Shown here piece after piece: positions 12,533-24,228 of a stretch of DNA of 64,000 nt. Location of the stretch: contig CABFPE010000054.1 in the NCBI GenBank assembly GCA_900660155.1, positions 1,528,253 through 1,592,252 on the forward strand, in the 5' to 3' direction. The notes under the pieces were generated by a model that did not search any database, was not told where the DNA came from, and saw nothing but the letters and a program-made list of their open reading frames with translations. Source of the stretch: Hofstenia miamia. Taxonomy: Eukaryota > Xenacoelomorpha > Acoela > Hofsteniidae. A program made the position numbers and the translations under genes. Each line of letters opens with the position of its first letter. The stretch's first letter is position 1.

Positions 12533-13200
12533 TCATCTCTTTGTGTTGTCCTTCATAGATATTCTACCTTTCTCAATCACTCCTCCCAGAAATACTATCT
12601 TCTTCTTCAAAATATCACATTTATTTCTGTTAATGCAAAGTCGTTTTTTCTCCAATATTTTCAGTGTTCTTTCCAGTTTCTCTAAGTGCTCTTGTACCAC
12701 ATTACTTGTTACTATTATATTGTGTATGTAGGCATTAACTCCATCTTCAATTCTGTGTGTTTTATTCTTCAATACTTTTGTGATGTATCTCTGGAAAGTC
12801 ACTGGTGCATTACACAATCCAAATGCTATATATATATCCATTCATACAGTCCATATGGTGTTATGAATGCTGTTTTTTTGATATTGCCTTCTATTTTGAC
12901 CTGTAAATATGCTTTACATAAGTCTATTGATAAAAGAAGTATTTGTGCTTGCTTACTTTGTATAAGATATCCTCTATACATGGAAGGGGATACAAAGTCT
13001 GTGCATAGGTGATACTTGTTTCCCTGTTTCATGAACACTGTTGTTGCTGCATACAGGCTTTCACTTGGACAAATTATCTAATTGTCCATTAATTCATTTA
13101 GTATGCAATGGTATTCATCTTTCATCTGCTCTCACACTCTTCTCACTGGCAGCTTTATGGGCTTGTCCATCATAGTTATTATCTTGTGTGTTTGCCTATC
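12533..13200 (-). pseudogene. Ty3/gypsy reverse transcriptase fossil
   Basis: Polymerase motifs include LLSIDLCKAYLQVKI (first catalytic aspartate region), TAFITPYGLYEW, the AFGLCNAPVTFQR segment and a degenerate YIDD region (NAYIHNIIVTSN), followed by the connection to RNase H. Clearly Ty3/gypsy in layout. Part of element 1. Confidence 0.8.
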
Positions 13201-13319
13201 TCTTGACCCACACTTATTTCTCTGTAATTGAATATTTGTTTGTTTTTTTCCAACATCTCCTTTAACTGTTGAATCTCCTCCAGTGTTCTGTATGCGTTTT
13301 CTTTGTTTGCTTTAATCCT

Positions 13320-13440
13320 TATGCCCTTGAGTCAGCTCTTGGGAGTACTCTCAACTTTGATGGTGTTTGTCCACTCACCCTTGAGTCAGCCATGTGAAGT
13401 ACTTACTGCTTTCTTCTGCACATCCTTGAATCAACATTGC
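13320..13440 (-). repeat. tandem CCCTTGAGTCAGC motifs between protease and RT
   Basis: Three spaced copies of CCCTTGA(G/A)TCA(G/A)C begin near 13322, 13379 and 13426. Each encodes an ADSR-like peptide on the minus strand. Similar motif repeats lie in element 2 (51430-51590) and, diverged, in element 3 (58118-58715), but there downstream of integrase. Confidence 0.55.
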
Positions 13441-13606
13441 AGATTACTTGCACCATCATCGTCTTTGGTCACTCTCCAAATAAGTCTGATGTTGGATTTG
13501 ATGTATTTTCTGTATATTTTAATGTTAGATCTTTTCACATTAACATTCTGATTTGTTGCAAATACTTGATTGCATTGACACTCTTTTCATGTTGATTCCT
13601 TTATTT

Positions 13607-14155
13607 TCATATAACATTATGTTGGCTGTTATTTGGTTCTCCATTTCTATTTGTATACATTTTCCACTGGTGTGGTTGCAAATGAATGTCCTCTTCTAAT
13701 TTGAACATAATCATCTTTTGTTTGCCTTCTTCCTCTTCAATCTCAATTTCTTCCTCTCTCACTTTTATTGTCCTATTTGTGTAGTTTATGACCCATCCAT
13801 TTTTTGTTAGGAATTCATTGCCAAGTATGACCTTGTAAGGTAACAAGTTATTATGGGTATCAACCATTACTAGTGATTGCTTAAATGTTATGCTGGCTAT
13901 TCTCATTTGAACAGCTTTAATAATTCCTTTTGTATTGATATATTCTCCCAATGCATTGATTAACTGTTTGTTAGAACTGTCCAAGTTTTCACACTTCAAC
14001 CCCAATTTTGTTGCACACTTGCAAGTGATTATCAACATTACTGCTCCTGTATCAATGGTTGCCTTTCTCATTACTCCATTAGTCATTACAATTATTGTGT
14101 TTATATTGTCTAAATTCGTTAAGATAATTATTGGTGCATGGTTTTTATGAGTCAA
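13607..14155 (-). pseudogene. Ty3/gypsy retropepsin fossil
   Basis: An aspartic protease domain. It has the active-site motif ATIDTGAVMLII and the later ILGNEFL segment where retropepsins have their ILG/D loop. An acidic stretch (EEEIEIEEEEG) follows the domain. In the family it cleaves the Gag-Pol polyprotein within particles. Part of element 1. Confidence 0.8.
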
Positions 14156-14559
14156 AACTCTAGCTAGTTTTCTGATTCTTCATTGGTTTGTGATGCTTCA
14201 TTAGTCTCATTCTCTGACTCTATTAGATCCTCATTCTAATAGTAGGCTTCCTTGTCTCCAATTACATTTATCTGTTTAGTGAAATTGGATTTGTATGACC
14301 CTTCTGTTCACAGTTGTAGCACATTACATCCTTTTCTCTCGCTTTCTTGGTTTTTTCCATCTTTTCCTTTTATCTTGATGATTTTCTCTGGTTTGTTTTC
14401 AGATTGTTGTTTGGAGATTGTGGTTTTGGATTGTTTCTCCATATTGGTGCTTCTATATGCCAGGCAGCTTGTTGTCCATTGCACACTTGATCTCAAATTG
14501 TGTCCTAATACTTTCCAGCATTCCCTTACAGATGTGGGCAAACAGATCATATTTTGATA

Positions 14560-14563
<4 letters not shown>

Positions 14564-14603
<40 letters not shown>
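14564..14603. repeat. (TA)n microsatellite
   Basis: About 40 bases of pure TA at the upstream edge of the gag fossil. Confidence 0.95.
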
Positions 14604-14605
<2 letters not shown>

Positions 14606-14875
14606 CTCGTCGTTTTATGCATGTAATTATTTGATTAACACAAATGAAATATGTGGAAAAACAATCAAGAATACTTTCAATTTAATAGATTCAAAAACCA
14701 TTTTCTAGTTTCTTCCACAACTGCACCAGTCATAACTTCTATATCTGCAGAAGATGTATGTGAAGCAATAAAACTGTTTCATTAATTAATCAAAGCTGAT
14801 ATAGATGTACGAACTGACAGGATAATTGATCTAAAATAACCAAAGATTTCAAAAATATTCAATTTCACCTACCAG

Positions 14876-15979
14876 TTTTTTGTGACAAGATTTACTATAT
14901 TTAGAATTTTACTAATTGAATAGTATATTCAAGAAACGGCTTTTTTAATTATTTTCAATGAATTGAAATTAATTTTTTTAATATTGTAATCGAGAAAACA
15001 CATAATTCCTTTCTGAGATCAACAACTCTTCCCTTTGAATTACTTCATTCTATTTCTCTTAAAAAGATAATTTATCTTCTTTATTTTAGTGCTTTTGGAT
15101 TTCAGATAACAAATGAAAATTTTTTAGGTTCATTATATTCAATACGGTGAAATGTATGCGCATGTATTGCGCTTGCAGCCAAGATTGTGTACTCTATTGC
15201 AAGAGCAAATAAAAACCTTCTACGTTTGTGGAACACATACTGGGGATGTATCACCTTAATAGCTTTCCACCCTTCAATTTAGCTATTTTCGGAGCAATTA
15301 AGATTGACAAACAAGTTGGACGATGTATCACTCATTACACTGTAAAAGTGTTTGCTTATGCAAAGGAATCAACAATCTTAATTGCTAAGCATTTGTGGTT
15401 ATAAATTTAATTTGTGAATTCAAACTTCAGGTTATAAAAAATGTATTGTTTTCACTTTAAGTGAATATATCACTGATTAAAACGTAGTTACATTTGGTCC
15501 ACCCTGAAGAATTATAGTTTGTAAAATTTGTTATTTGAAATTATAATTTAATTTCTGCTGGTTTAATGAAATATTTGCAATGATGGTAAAGCTTCACAAG
15601 TAGATCCATGATTTTGCAACAAATCTCTGCTTTTAACAGTATTTATTACTTCATTATTGTTTGCTGGTGTCGCCATTAATTAGGGATTGGTCTGTACGAA
15701 CAAACAACTTTTTTTACCCCCCTTTTCTTATTTATTGTCGAAGTGCAAATATTCGTCACATCAGCACAATCAATTTGAAATGTTCAGAAAATGGAGACCA
15801 TCAAATACCATCAATAAATTTGATGCCATCAAATATTGGCGGCAGAAACGTTCATGTGGCATAGAATTTATTGGGCCGAAATTAGTAAAGAAATTCAAGT
15901 TTATTTCAATTATCTTCATTGTGATGAGGGGAAGGGGGGATTAAAATAGTTATAAGGAAAATGAAATATTTCGATGATA
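14876..15979 (-). repeat. inverted partner of 839-1904
   Basis: Reverse complement of 839-1904 over about 1.1 kb, with small indels (for instance near 15800). Ends exactly at the N at 15980. Enough differences exist to suggest two genuine copies of a dispersed repeat rather than one locus read twice. Confidence 0.8.
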
Positions 15980-15980
15980 N

Positions 15981-16165
15981 AAAGAAATGTAAGTCACAAA
16001 CGTGAAAAAACGTCTGAAAAGAAATGTAAGTCGTAAACATGGAAAAACGTTGTAAAAAAAAGATGTAAGTCACAAATGTGATAAAACTTTGGAAAAGAAA
16101 TGTAAGTCACAAACGTGAAAAAACGTCTGAAAAGAAATGTAAGTCATAAACATGGAAAGTCATAT
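15981..16165 (+). repeat. minisatellite, about 5 copies of a 37-40 base unit
   Basis: Successive units start AAAGAAATGTAAGTC and continue with ACAAACGTGAAAAAACGTC or a close variant. The first and fourth units are essentially identical. The array begins one base after an isolated N, so its true length is unknown. No protein repeat is evident. Confidence 0.85.
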
Positions 16166-18827
16166 ACGGGGCATTTATTTAATTCTTAATATAAAAGACA
16201 TCAATAAAATTTTAAAATGTAAGCAATTTTTATAATATAACATTTATATTTTTAAACGTTTTGTATATATGTGTATCAATAAACGATAACAAGCAATTTA
16301 CAGCACTAATAACAAACCATGTTATCAACAATCTTGAAAAGTTTCATATAAAAATTCCTACTTGAAAATATTTTATTCTTGAATTCAACAAGAAAAACGT
16401 ATTGAAAAAATATTTATTTCATTTTTACCAGAGACGGTGATTGATAAATCATTTTACTTTATTAACATTTTAGTTTTGTAGCATCTTTCATTTACTTATT
16501 TGTATAAATTGGGAAAAACATGTAATAATTGAGATTGTTTTCCAACTTGTAAATATAATGCATAGAACGTTCTTGGCATTAGTCTCTCAAATAAACAAAC
16601 TCAGGAATTGAAAGTAGTTAACATTGAAGTGTCCAACAACTTGCAAATAATGAACCTATAATCTCTAAGTTACAACTAGTGTATTTGACACTCATCATGA
16701 GTAACTTAAAGAAAGCTCAAATATTCTTAGGAATTCTGATCTTTCAACATTTGCAAGTACTATATATTGTTGGTATGAGCTGCTTCCAGCAACTAAATGC
16801 AAAACTAATATGTTAATTTTTTTTATTATAGATGTGAACTAGATAAGGAAAAATTACTAATTACTAATTATAAATATTTGCAAGAATCTCACAAAATCAA
16901 TAAATTCAATCATAAAATAGGTTAGGACTAGTGTTGCCCTATTCCTGAAGATCATTGCATCATGCTTATTTAATTAGCTACGTATTTTATGAAGCAATTT
17001 TCTATATTGCTTATTTGTGCTACACATCTGTCTTGAATGAAAGTCAAATTTTACACCCACATTAATCCTAGTTTCCCTAAATATCATTAGATCCCTCTCA
17101 AATGATTACATTTTCAATATATGTAGTTCTTCAATGATAGCTATAGCTATCAAAGAATGTTATAATTAGATGGTGTTCGTGCATTTCATCCGATAATATT
17201 GCTTCTACTAAAATACCCATAAAATATTTTTACTACCAGAATTTGTTCTGACTCTATACATTTCTGAATTGATCAGAACGATGTAAGTAGTGAATGAGAT
17301 TCGCAAAGTGTATGAGAAAATTTCCATGTTTACAGGCAAATGATTCCAAATCAGTAAATTCACTGTAAAGACATAACAATAAAAATCAGAGCCTTGAGGC
17401 GCATCTTAAAAATGCAAATTCACTCGAGCATGACCAATTTGATAACTCCCTTAAAAATGATAAAATGTGCATCTAAGTTTAGAAAGAAAATTCATAAACA
17501 AAGCTATCAAACATGATTGGTTAATGAATACTCAGCTTCATATGACCGAGTTGATAACCTTAAACACATATCGGTTCTGATTGTTTTTTTTCAAAAAATA
17601 ATGAAGCTATGTTCTTTACGAAAGTACTTACACATATTTGTTAAATAATTTATTTTTGTCGATGTTTATATTGCTTACTGTTACATTTTGGTATTTGACT
17701 TGTAGTTTTCCAACGGAGACAGAGTCAACAAAAAAGCTATTTATTAAGATTATAGCTACAAAAATTTTACAAAATTCCAGTAAAAAAATTGTTATAAATC
17801 ATGTTAGATTTAGAAATATTTACAAATTTTTATAATTTTTTTCAGATTCTGGTGAATTGGGTTCTTGGACCGCAACAACTAAGAATGCAAAGAAACCTTT
17901 TGTTCACAATTAATGTAAATACAAACTTGGCACTCCTAATTATTGGTTTTGTGTTAGAAAGTATTTATCTAATAGGTTTATTTGGTCCGCGCTCTAAAAC
18001 TTAAGCGATGGTAGCGGTGTTTTTCGTAGATTTGTTCGATTAAATTATTTCTACAGTGAAAATTGAAATCATTTAAGGATTTTTCAACTAGTGAACTACA
18101 ACCACACAAATACCACAAGCATAATTTACAAAAGGAAATGTGTTAGAAAATTGATTCAATCTTAAGACCTCATTCGTAAAACACACATGCATTTTGTCAG
18201 TAACTTCCAGCCAGCTGAGTGGACTTCTAGTGGCTTCTAGCCCTGCACTAGAGATGCAAATGGTGATTGATGTTTTAACTGCGATATCACATAATGAGCT
18301 GTGTGAGATCTCATAACTTGAAGAAAGAAATACAATTGAAAAACACACTGAATCACACATCTTTATTAAAAAAACCAAGTTTTGGTACTAAGGCGTTGCT
18401 TATTTGCAATTATATTTGCTCTTGATAAATATACTCCAAAGTGACTCATTTTACAAATTTTTACAGACTTGCTGACGGTAAGACTTTCGCATTGAAACTC
18501 TTTATGGAGGGAAGCGTTGTAGTGAACAAATGATTTACTTGCTTTAACATTGTGCATGAAAATAGTCTTTTCACTTGTAACACGATTGTTGAATAGATTA
18601 TCTAATGCCCAACCATAACCACGAGGAAGTATTTTGATATGGTTCAAGTTATTGTTACTACTTTTTAGTTTCTTCCTGAAACAGGAGATGAATCTAAAGA
18701 AATAAAACTGTGAAAGGCAAAATTATCCCTATATTACTAACATGCAAACGGTATCCTTTTATTGAGGCAACTTAGGCTTGTGAAAAATCAGAGACCATTA
18801 AAGCTTCACTTGTTCCTATGCCCACAG
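16166..18827. other. no clear gene
   Basis: AT-rich DNA. A possible terminal exon sits at 17846-17911: acceptor TTTTTTTCAG, then an open frame SGELGSWTATTKNAKKPFVHN and a stop. No upstream partner exon was found, so it is not called. A 93-residue open frame at 18366-18647 (minus) has no recognisable motif. Confidence 0.4.
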
Positions 18828-19678
18828 NNNNNNNNNNNNNNNNNNNNNNNNNNNNNNNNNNNNNNNNNNNNNNNNNNNNNNNNNNNNNNNNNNNNNNNNN
18901 NNNNNNNNNNNNNNNNNNNNNNNNNNNNNNNNNNNNNNNNNNNNNNNNNNNNNNNNNNNNNNNNNNNNNNNNNNNNNNNNNNNNNNNNNNNNNNNNNNNN
19001 NNNNNNNNNNNNNNNNNNNNNNNNNNNNNNNNNNNNNNNNNNNNNNNNNNNNNNNNNNNNNNNNNNNNNNNNNNNNNNNNNNNNNNNNNNNNNNNNNNNN
19101 NNNNNNNNNNNNNNNNNNNNNNNNNNNNNNNNNNNNNNNNNNNNNNNNNNNNNNNNNNNNNNNNNNNNNNNNNNNNNNNNNNNNNNNNNNNNNNNNNNNN
19201 NNNNNNNNNNNNNNNNNNNNNNNNNNNNNNNNNNNNNNNNNNNNNNNNNNNNNNNNNNNNNNNNNNNNNNNNNNNNNNNNNNNNNNNNNNNNNNNNNNNN
19301 NNNNNNNNNNNNNNNNNNNNNNNNNNNNNNNNNNNNNNNNNNNNNNNNNNNNNNNNNNNNNNNNNNNNNNNNNNNNNNNNNNNNNNNNNNNNNNNNNNNN
19401 NNNNNNNNNNNNNNNNNNNNNNNNNNNNNNNNNNNNNNNNNNNNNNNNNNNNNNNNNNNNNNNNNNNNNNNNNNNNNNNNNNNNNNNNNNNNNNNNNNNN
19501 NNNNNNNNNNNNNNNNNNNNNNNNNNNNNNNNNNNNNNNNNNNNNNNNNNNNNNNNNNNNNNNNNNNNNNNNNNNNNNNNNNNNNNNNNNNNNNNNNNNN
19601 NNNNNNNNNNNNNNNNNNNNNNNNNNNNNNNNNNNNNNNNNNNNNNNNNNNNNNNNNNNNNNNNNNNNNNNNNNNNNN
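18828..19678. other. assembly gap (851 N)
   Basis: A run of 851 unknown bases. The odd size suggests an estimated gap rather than a placeholder. Confidence 0.98.
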
Positions 19679-20200
19679 GTATAAATGTGTATTACGTACA
19701 TTATTTTTCTCGATTGTTTAGGTAGACTACATAATTGAGAAGAAATAATTCTGAAGAAATAGTTCATTTCAGATGCACTTGCAATGCTCAACTTAGGCTA
19801 CAGAATTTGTAAAATACATGAATTTGGTATTCAATAATTGTTCAGGAATTGAAAACTTCTTGAGCAATTATATTTAGATTTTAATTTGGAAGTAATACTA
19901 TATGAATTTAATATCAAATAATCAATTTTTTCAAATTTTACTACAAGTAACTAAATAGAATGTAGTATATGTAGATGTATTATAGTGAGCATATAATCCC
20001 GTCTATTTCTATGCATCATTTGAGAGAGTGAATGATAATGCGTCATTGGACCGGAGCTATTATTTCAAACATCGCAATAAATTGAGTTCATTTAATTTCA
20101 AATAATATTTTGTAAATATTTAATTTCACTATACTACGTTCCCGCTAGAGGGCTTGAAAATCACTAAATTAAACGTGCAATTTCGGTATTGACTCTAGGG
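19679..20200. other. no gene seen
   Basis: AT-rich flank. The left end of the hAT element should lie near here, but I could not find an inverted partner of its right tip. Confidence 0.4.
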
Positions 20201-22171
20201 TCAATTTCCATTTATTTTGAGAAACATCAGTTTCTCAAAAGTTTGAGGATCCAAGCTGCCCCGCCTGTCTGTTATCACCTGGCCCGCAATGCTGAAGTGG
20301 CTCTCTGACAGACTCGAACTTCCCTGGATAACGTAAATTTGTCGAGCAATTTCGGCGAGTTTTGGTAGTGTTTTCCATTTTCCTTCCAAAAAAGTAGAGG
20401 ATCTTCGAATTTTTCTGTAATAGCAAAGTTCTTGTACTCCTTCAGCTCATCTCATATGGACTTCTCAGCATTCACATTAACAACAGGAATTTCATCCAGG
20501 TCGTCAAATATGTTTTGGAAAACAGAACCAATAACTTCTTGGTTGACTGGGTTTGGGTGAACCACGGCCGCTCAGGGCATGGCGGTATGTTATCAAATGT
20601 TGCACTGCGATTCCAAGTTAGGGACTTTTTTTCGATAAAATTTCCAGTCCTTCAGATATATCTTTCTCAGTTTTGTTTACAAAAGCATCCGTAGTTGAAG
20701 GGGATTTTCGAATAAATCCCAATGACTTTAGGTTTGGGTGCAAGAAGCTAGCGCAAATGTGAAGAGTTGTTGTGGATGACCAATATTTCTCACCCATTGA
20801 TATTAGCAGATTATCGGCAAACTTCCTCATTTCGGGAATATTTTGCATCTGGTGACAAATATTTTCAACAGCATAGTAGGTCGGTATGATCATATGAATA
20901 GTTGGTCTGTTCTGAAACTCCAGTTGTCGAAAAATCTCCTTGAATTTTCCAAACAAATGCGATAATACTTCCAAAAGGGGCTTGTTTCGGGGAAGTTTGT
21001 GAGCTACTTTGCGAGATATGAGTTCCTGTCGGATCTCGTCATAACTTTCATTGACGGCAACAAAAAGGCCCGAAAGGCCTTCCCATGCTCTTGTCTTTCC
21101 TGCTGATTTTATGCTTTTGGGCAACTTGTGCTTAAAATTAGAGGCATGTGAGCAATAGGTTTACAAGTCCCTGATGTCAGAAAAAATAGCTGAAATTTCC
21201 GGATCGCAGTCTTGGGTCCGCTTGAACGCATCTGCAAAGCAAGTGTGAAACCGATGGCAGAAGCATGTGTATCTAGCGAAATCTCTGAGAGCACAGACGA
21301 TGTTTGCACAGCAATCAGTTGTGTAAGAAACGTCGTCGGATGCGCACATTGCAAACTCAGTTTCAATCTCAGAGAGGGCAACCCTGATATTCTCCGCTGT
21401 ATGGGCAACGTCAAAAAGTTTCATTGATAACAAACAATTACGTAAGACCCACTCACCTGGCTTTAAATAAATCAGAGAATAATCCAAATACGAGCAGTTT
21501 CTTACAGAATCTGTCCAAATATCCGTGGTAACAGAAAACGTCCCATTTTGGATCGCTGTGGTCACATTCTGGCTTAACCTTGTCTTCAGTTTGTCGTACT
21601 GATTGGAACATTCCATGGCAATTGTTTTTCGCCCATACCAATTGTCCCTTATTTTGAGCTCTCCGCCAAATTTGACCCCCCAAATCTACACCAAACTGAA
21701 CCAGCTCAACTAGGTCCAGTTGCTCCACTGATTTGAATGAATTAAGACCATTAACAACAAAATTTAGCTCGAGTTTTTTCAGTTTGCATTTTTCTGCAGC
21801 CCCTATGTCCATTTTTTGCGTTTTAGAAATGCCTTAAGTTGAGGTTGCGACCCTGTGGATACCTTCTCACAGCTCCCAGTATCAACATGTTCCTTTAAAT
21901 TCTTAGTACCGAGGCTGGAGCTTGTTGGCGAGAAAATTATGTACGTTTTAAAACATGTTCTGCAGCTGGCAAACCTTTTCAACACAACTGGTTGACAGTT
22001 GCTGGCATCGGGTGGTAATGCAGGATTAGCGAAAGTTTTCCATACATCAGACGTAAAATTACTAGGCTCGACCAAAATAAGCCGCTGTAGTTTGAGCCCT
22101 GTTTCCACTTGTGTTGACGATTTATAATATCCAGCATCCATGTACGGTCTGCAATTAAGCGAGGCGGTCAC
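20201..22171 (-). pseudogene. hAT transposase
   Basis: From the N-terminus (right) the order is as follows. A BED-type zinc finger (22110-21850) shows SDVWKTF, CRTC and HVDTGSC. The RNase H-like core follows, with TTDIWTD holding the first acidic residue (about 21530) and DVSYTTDCC then CHRFHTCFADAF (about 21340-21200). An alpha-helical insertion comes next (HLFGKFKEIFRQLEF, IIPTYYAVE). The C-terminal dimerisation signature at 20340-20210 reads SSLSESHFSIAGQVITDRRG. The reading frame changes several times (near 21805, 21600, 21120 and 20600), so it is inactive as it stands. Some changes might be introns, but I saw no good splice sites. Confidence 0.85.
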
Positions 22172-22491
22172 AGCAGTACATATAGCACAGTAAAGTAAAT
22201 GATGTGTGAATTATAACGAAAAGCGTAAATTATAAAGACGAGCGATGTAATCACTCGGTTGTTCAATCAAATTGCACCGCAATTCATTGCGCCAGACACG
22301 CCGCTCAATGCGCTATTAGAAGCAATAATTTTCAAGCTGACTGACAACAGACATTTAATTCCAACCGGCGTGAGTTATTTTTGTGACCCAAGTTGACCCA
22401 TGGAGTTTTCAAAATTGAGACCCGACCTGACCCGACCCATTTGCAATTTCAAAAATCTTGACCCGACCCATGGGTCGGGTCGGCTCTAGTG
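20201..22491 (-). mobile_element. hAT DNA transposon, copy 1
   Basis: A transposase pseudogene is followed on its upstream side by a terminal region with repeated GACCCGACC units. It ends in the palindrome ACCCGACCCATGGGTCGGGT and CGGCTCTAGTG at 22491. The second copy (23002-24228) ends in the same way (CGGATCTAGTG), which fixes this tip. Repeated short units near the ends are typical of many hAT families. The opposite tip is not identified. Confidence 0.75.
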
Positions 22492-22850
22492 AACTATGTC
22501 CACCTTTGGACATGTCGGTCCTCATTGACTTTTGTTAATTATTTTTATTTAGTGTCAATAAAATCTATTTAAAAATATATATATCTATACGATATTTAGT
22601 CTTTGACTTAGTTGTTTTTTAATAGATTCTCCTTAGTTTCTTTTTTGAATATCGTTTCTGCAATTTTTGATGATAAATAATGATCGAATATATCATGAGA
22701 AAAATAAATTAAAACCAATTCTACAAATTAGCATTAATAAATTGGCTTTGTTATCCAAATTCTTTGGACAAGAAATTACCTAAATGCGGAATATTATAAA
22801 TTGATTACAACTTGTAATCAATTTAATTTTCTTATCTTTTCTCTATTTAG

Positions 22851-23000
22851 ACTTGTCGATTCAATAAAAAATGTTTACATTTACCAAGCAATGTGCATCG
22901 TTAATCGCTTTATCACTGGCGCCTCTGCTAGTGGAATATGGGCGATGATATTCGCAGTTGTTACTACGTATTTTGGAGGAATGGGTGGCAAAGTCTCTAA
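22851..23000 (+). CDS. exon of an SLC22-like (MFS) organic ion transporter
   Basis: A polypyrimidine acceptor (TTTTCTCTATTTAG) precedes an open stretch reading NVYIYQAMCIVNRFITGASASGIWAMIFAVVTTYFGG. The pattern R-x2-x-G-x2-x-x-G-x-W followed by a hydrophobic helix resembles transmembrane segment 4 of SLC22 organic cation transporters (RLLQGLVSKGNWMAGYTL in human OCT1, from memory). Such proteins move organic ions across the plasma membrane. The exon is cut by the N at 23001, after which hAT copy 2 begins, so the 3' end is missing. Other exons are not visible, probably because they lie outside repeats or in gaps. The family call rests on about 45 residues. Confidence 0.45.
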
Positions 23001-23001
23001 N

Positions 23002-24228
23002 GCACCGCAAACATTTGTGTAAGAAACGTCGTCGGATGCGCACATTCCAAACTCAGTTTCAATCTCAGAGAGGGCAACCCTGATATTCTCCGCTGTATGG
23101 GCAACGTCAAAAAGTTTCATTGATAACAAACAATTACGTAAGACCCACTCACCTGGTTTTAAATAAATCAGAGAATAATCCAAATACGAGCAGTTTCTTA
23201 CAGAATCAGTCCAAATATCCGTGGTAACAGAAAACGTCCCATTTTGGATCGCACTGGTCACATTCTGGCTTAACCTTGTCTTCAGTTTGTCGTACTGATT
23301 GGAACATTCGATGGCAATTGTTTTTCGCCCATACCAATTGTCCCTTATTTTGAGCTCTCCGCCAAATTTGACCCCCCAAATCTACACCAAACTGAACCAG
23401 CTCAACTAGGTCCAGTTGCTCCACTGATTTGAATGAATTAAGACCATTAACAACAAAATTTAGCTCGAGTTTTTTCAGTTTGCATTTTTCTGCAGCCCCT
23501 ATGTCCATTTTTTGCGTTTTAGAAATGCCTTAAGTTGAGGTTGCGACCCTGTGGATACCTTCTCACAGCTCCCAGTATCAACATGTTCCTTTAAATTCTT
23601 AGTACCGAGGCTGGAGCTTGTTGGCGAGAAAATTATGTACGTTTTAAAACATGTTCTGCAGCTGGCAAACCTTTTCAACACAACTGGTTGACAGTTGCTG
23701 GCATCGGGTGGTAATGGAGGATTAGCGAAAGATTTCCATACATCAGACGTAAAATTACTAGGCTCGACCAAAATAAGCCGCTGTAGTTTGAGCCCTGTTT
23801 CCACTTGTGTTGACGATTTATAATATCCAGCATCCATGTACGGTCTGCAATTAAGCGAGGCGGTCACAGCAGTACATATAGCACAGTAAAGTAAATGATG
23901 TGTGAATTATAACGAAAAGCGTAAATTATAAAGACGAGCGATGTAATCACTCGGTTGTTCAATCAAATTGCACCGCAATTCATTGCGCCAGACACGCCGC
24001 TCAATGCGCTATTAGAAGCAATAATTTTCAAGCTGACTGACAACAGACATTTAATTCCAACCGGCGTGAGTTATTTTTGTGACCCAAGTTGACCCATGGA
24101 GTTTTCAAAATTGAGACCCGACCCGACTCGACCCGACCCATTTGCAATTTCAAAAATCTTGACCCGACCCGACCCATGAAAACACGGTCAAAAAGTGACC
24201 CGACCCATGGGTCGGGTCGGATCTAGTG
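23002..24228 (-). mobile_element. hAT DNA transposon, copy 2 (partial)
   Basis: Near-identical to 21320-22491 (shared from TGTGTAAGAAACG at 23016), covering the BED finger and the first part of the catalytic core. The C-terminal half is absent because the copy starts about 15 bases after the N at 23001. The tip differs by an extra block of about 40 bases containing one more CCCGACCC unit. The very high identity fits either recent transposition or one element assembled twice. Confidence 0.8.

Larger units (their letters stand above)
11963..14560 (-). mobile_element. Ty3/gypsy internal fossil (element 1)
   Basis: Minus-strand order from right to left: gag end with a CCHC zinc knuckle (CYNCEQKGHTNP near 14290-14330), protease, a short tandem-repeat linker, reverse transcriptase, RNase H. 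The integrase is absent because LTR-II begins at 11962. The upstream side ends in a (TA)n tract. No flanking LTR of its own is identifiable. Related to the elements at 50261-53290 and 54942-61985. Broken, with many breaks. Confidence 0.8.

Noticed and set aside
15981-16165. CRISPR-like array
   Set aside because: The units are contiguous and variable with no unique spacers of constant length, and the genome is eukaryotic.
17638-18004. Possible host exons with TTGTAG and TTTTTTTCAG acceptors
   Set aside because: One short frame (SGELGSWTATTKN...) is plausible as a last exon, but there is no linked upstream exon or donor.
18366-18647. Possible 93-residue host gene (minus)
   Set aside because: No recognisable domain, splice signals or conserved partner; length is within chance for this composition.
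18762-19791. Open frames of 288-339 residues across 18762-19791
   Set aside because: Same reason: they run through the 851-base gap.
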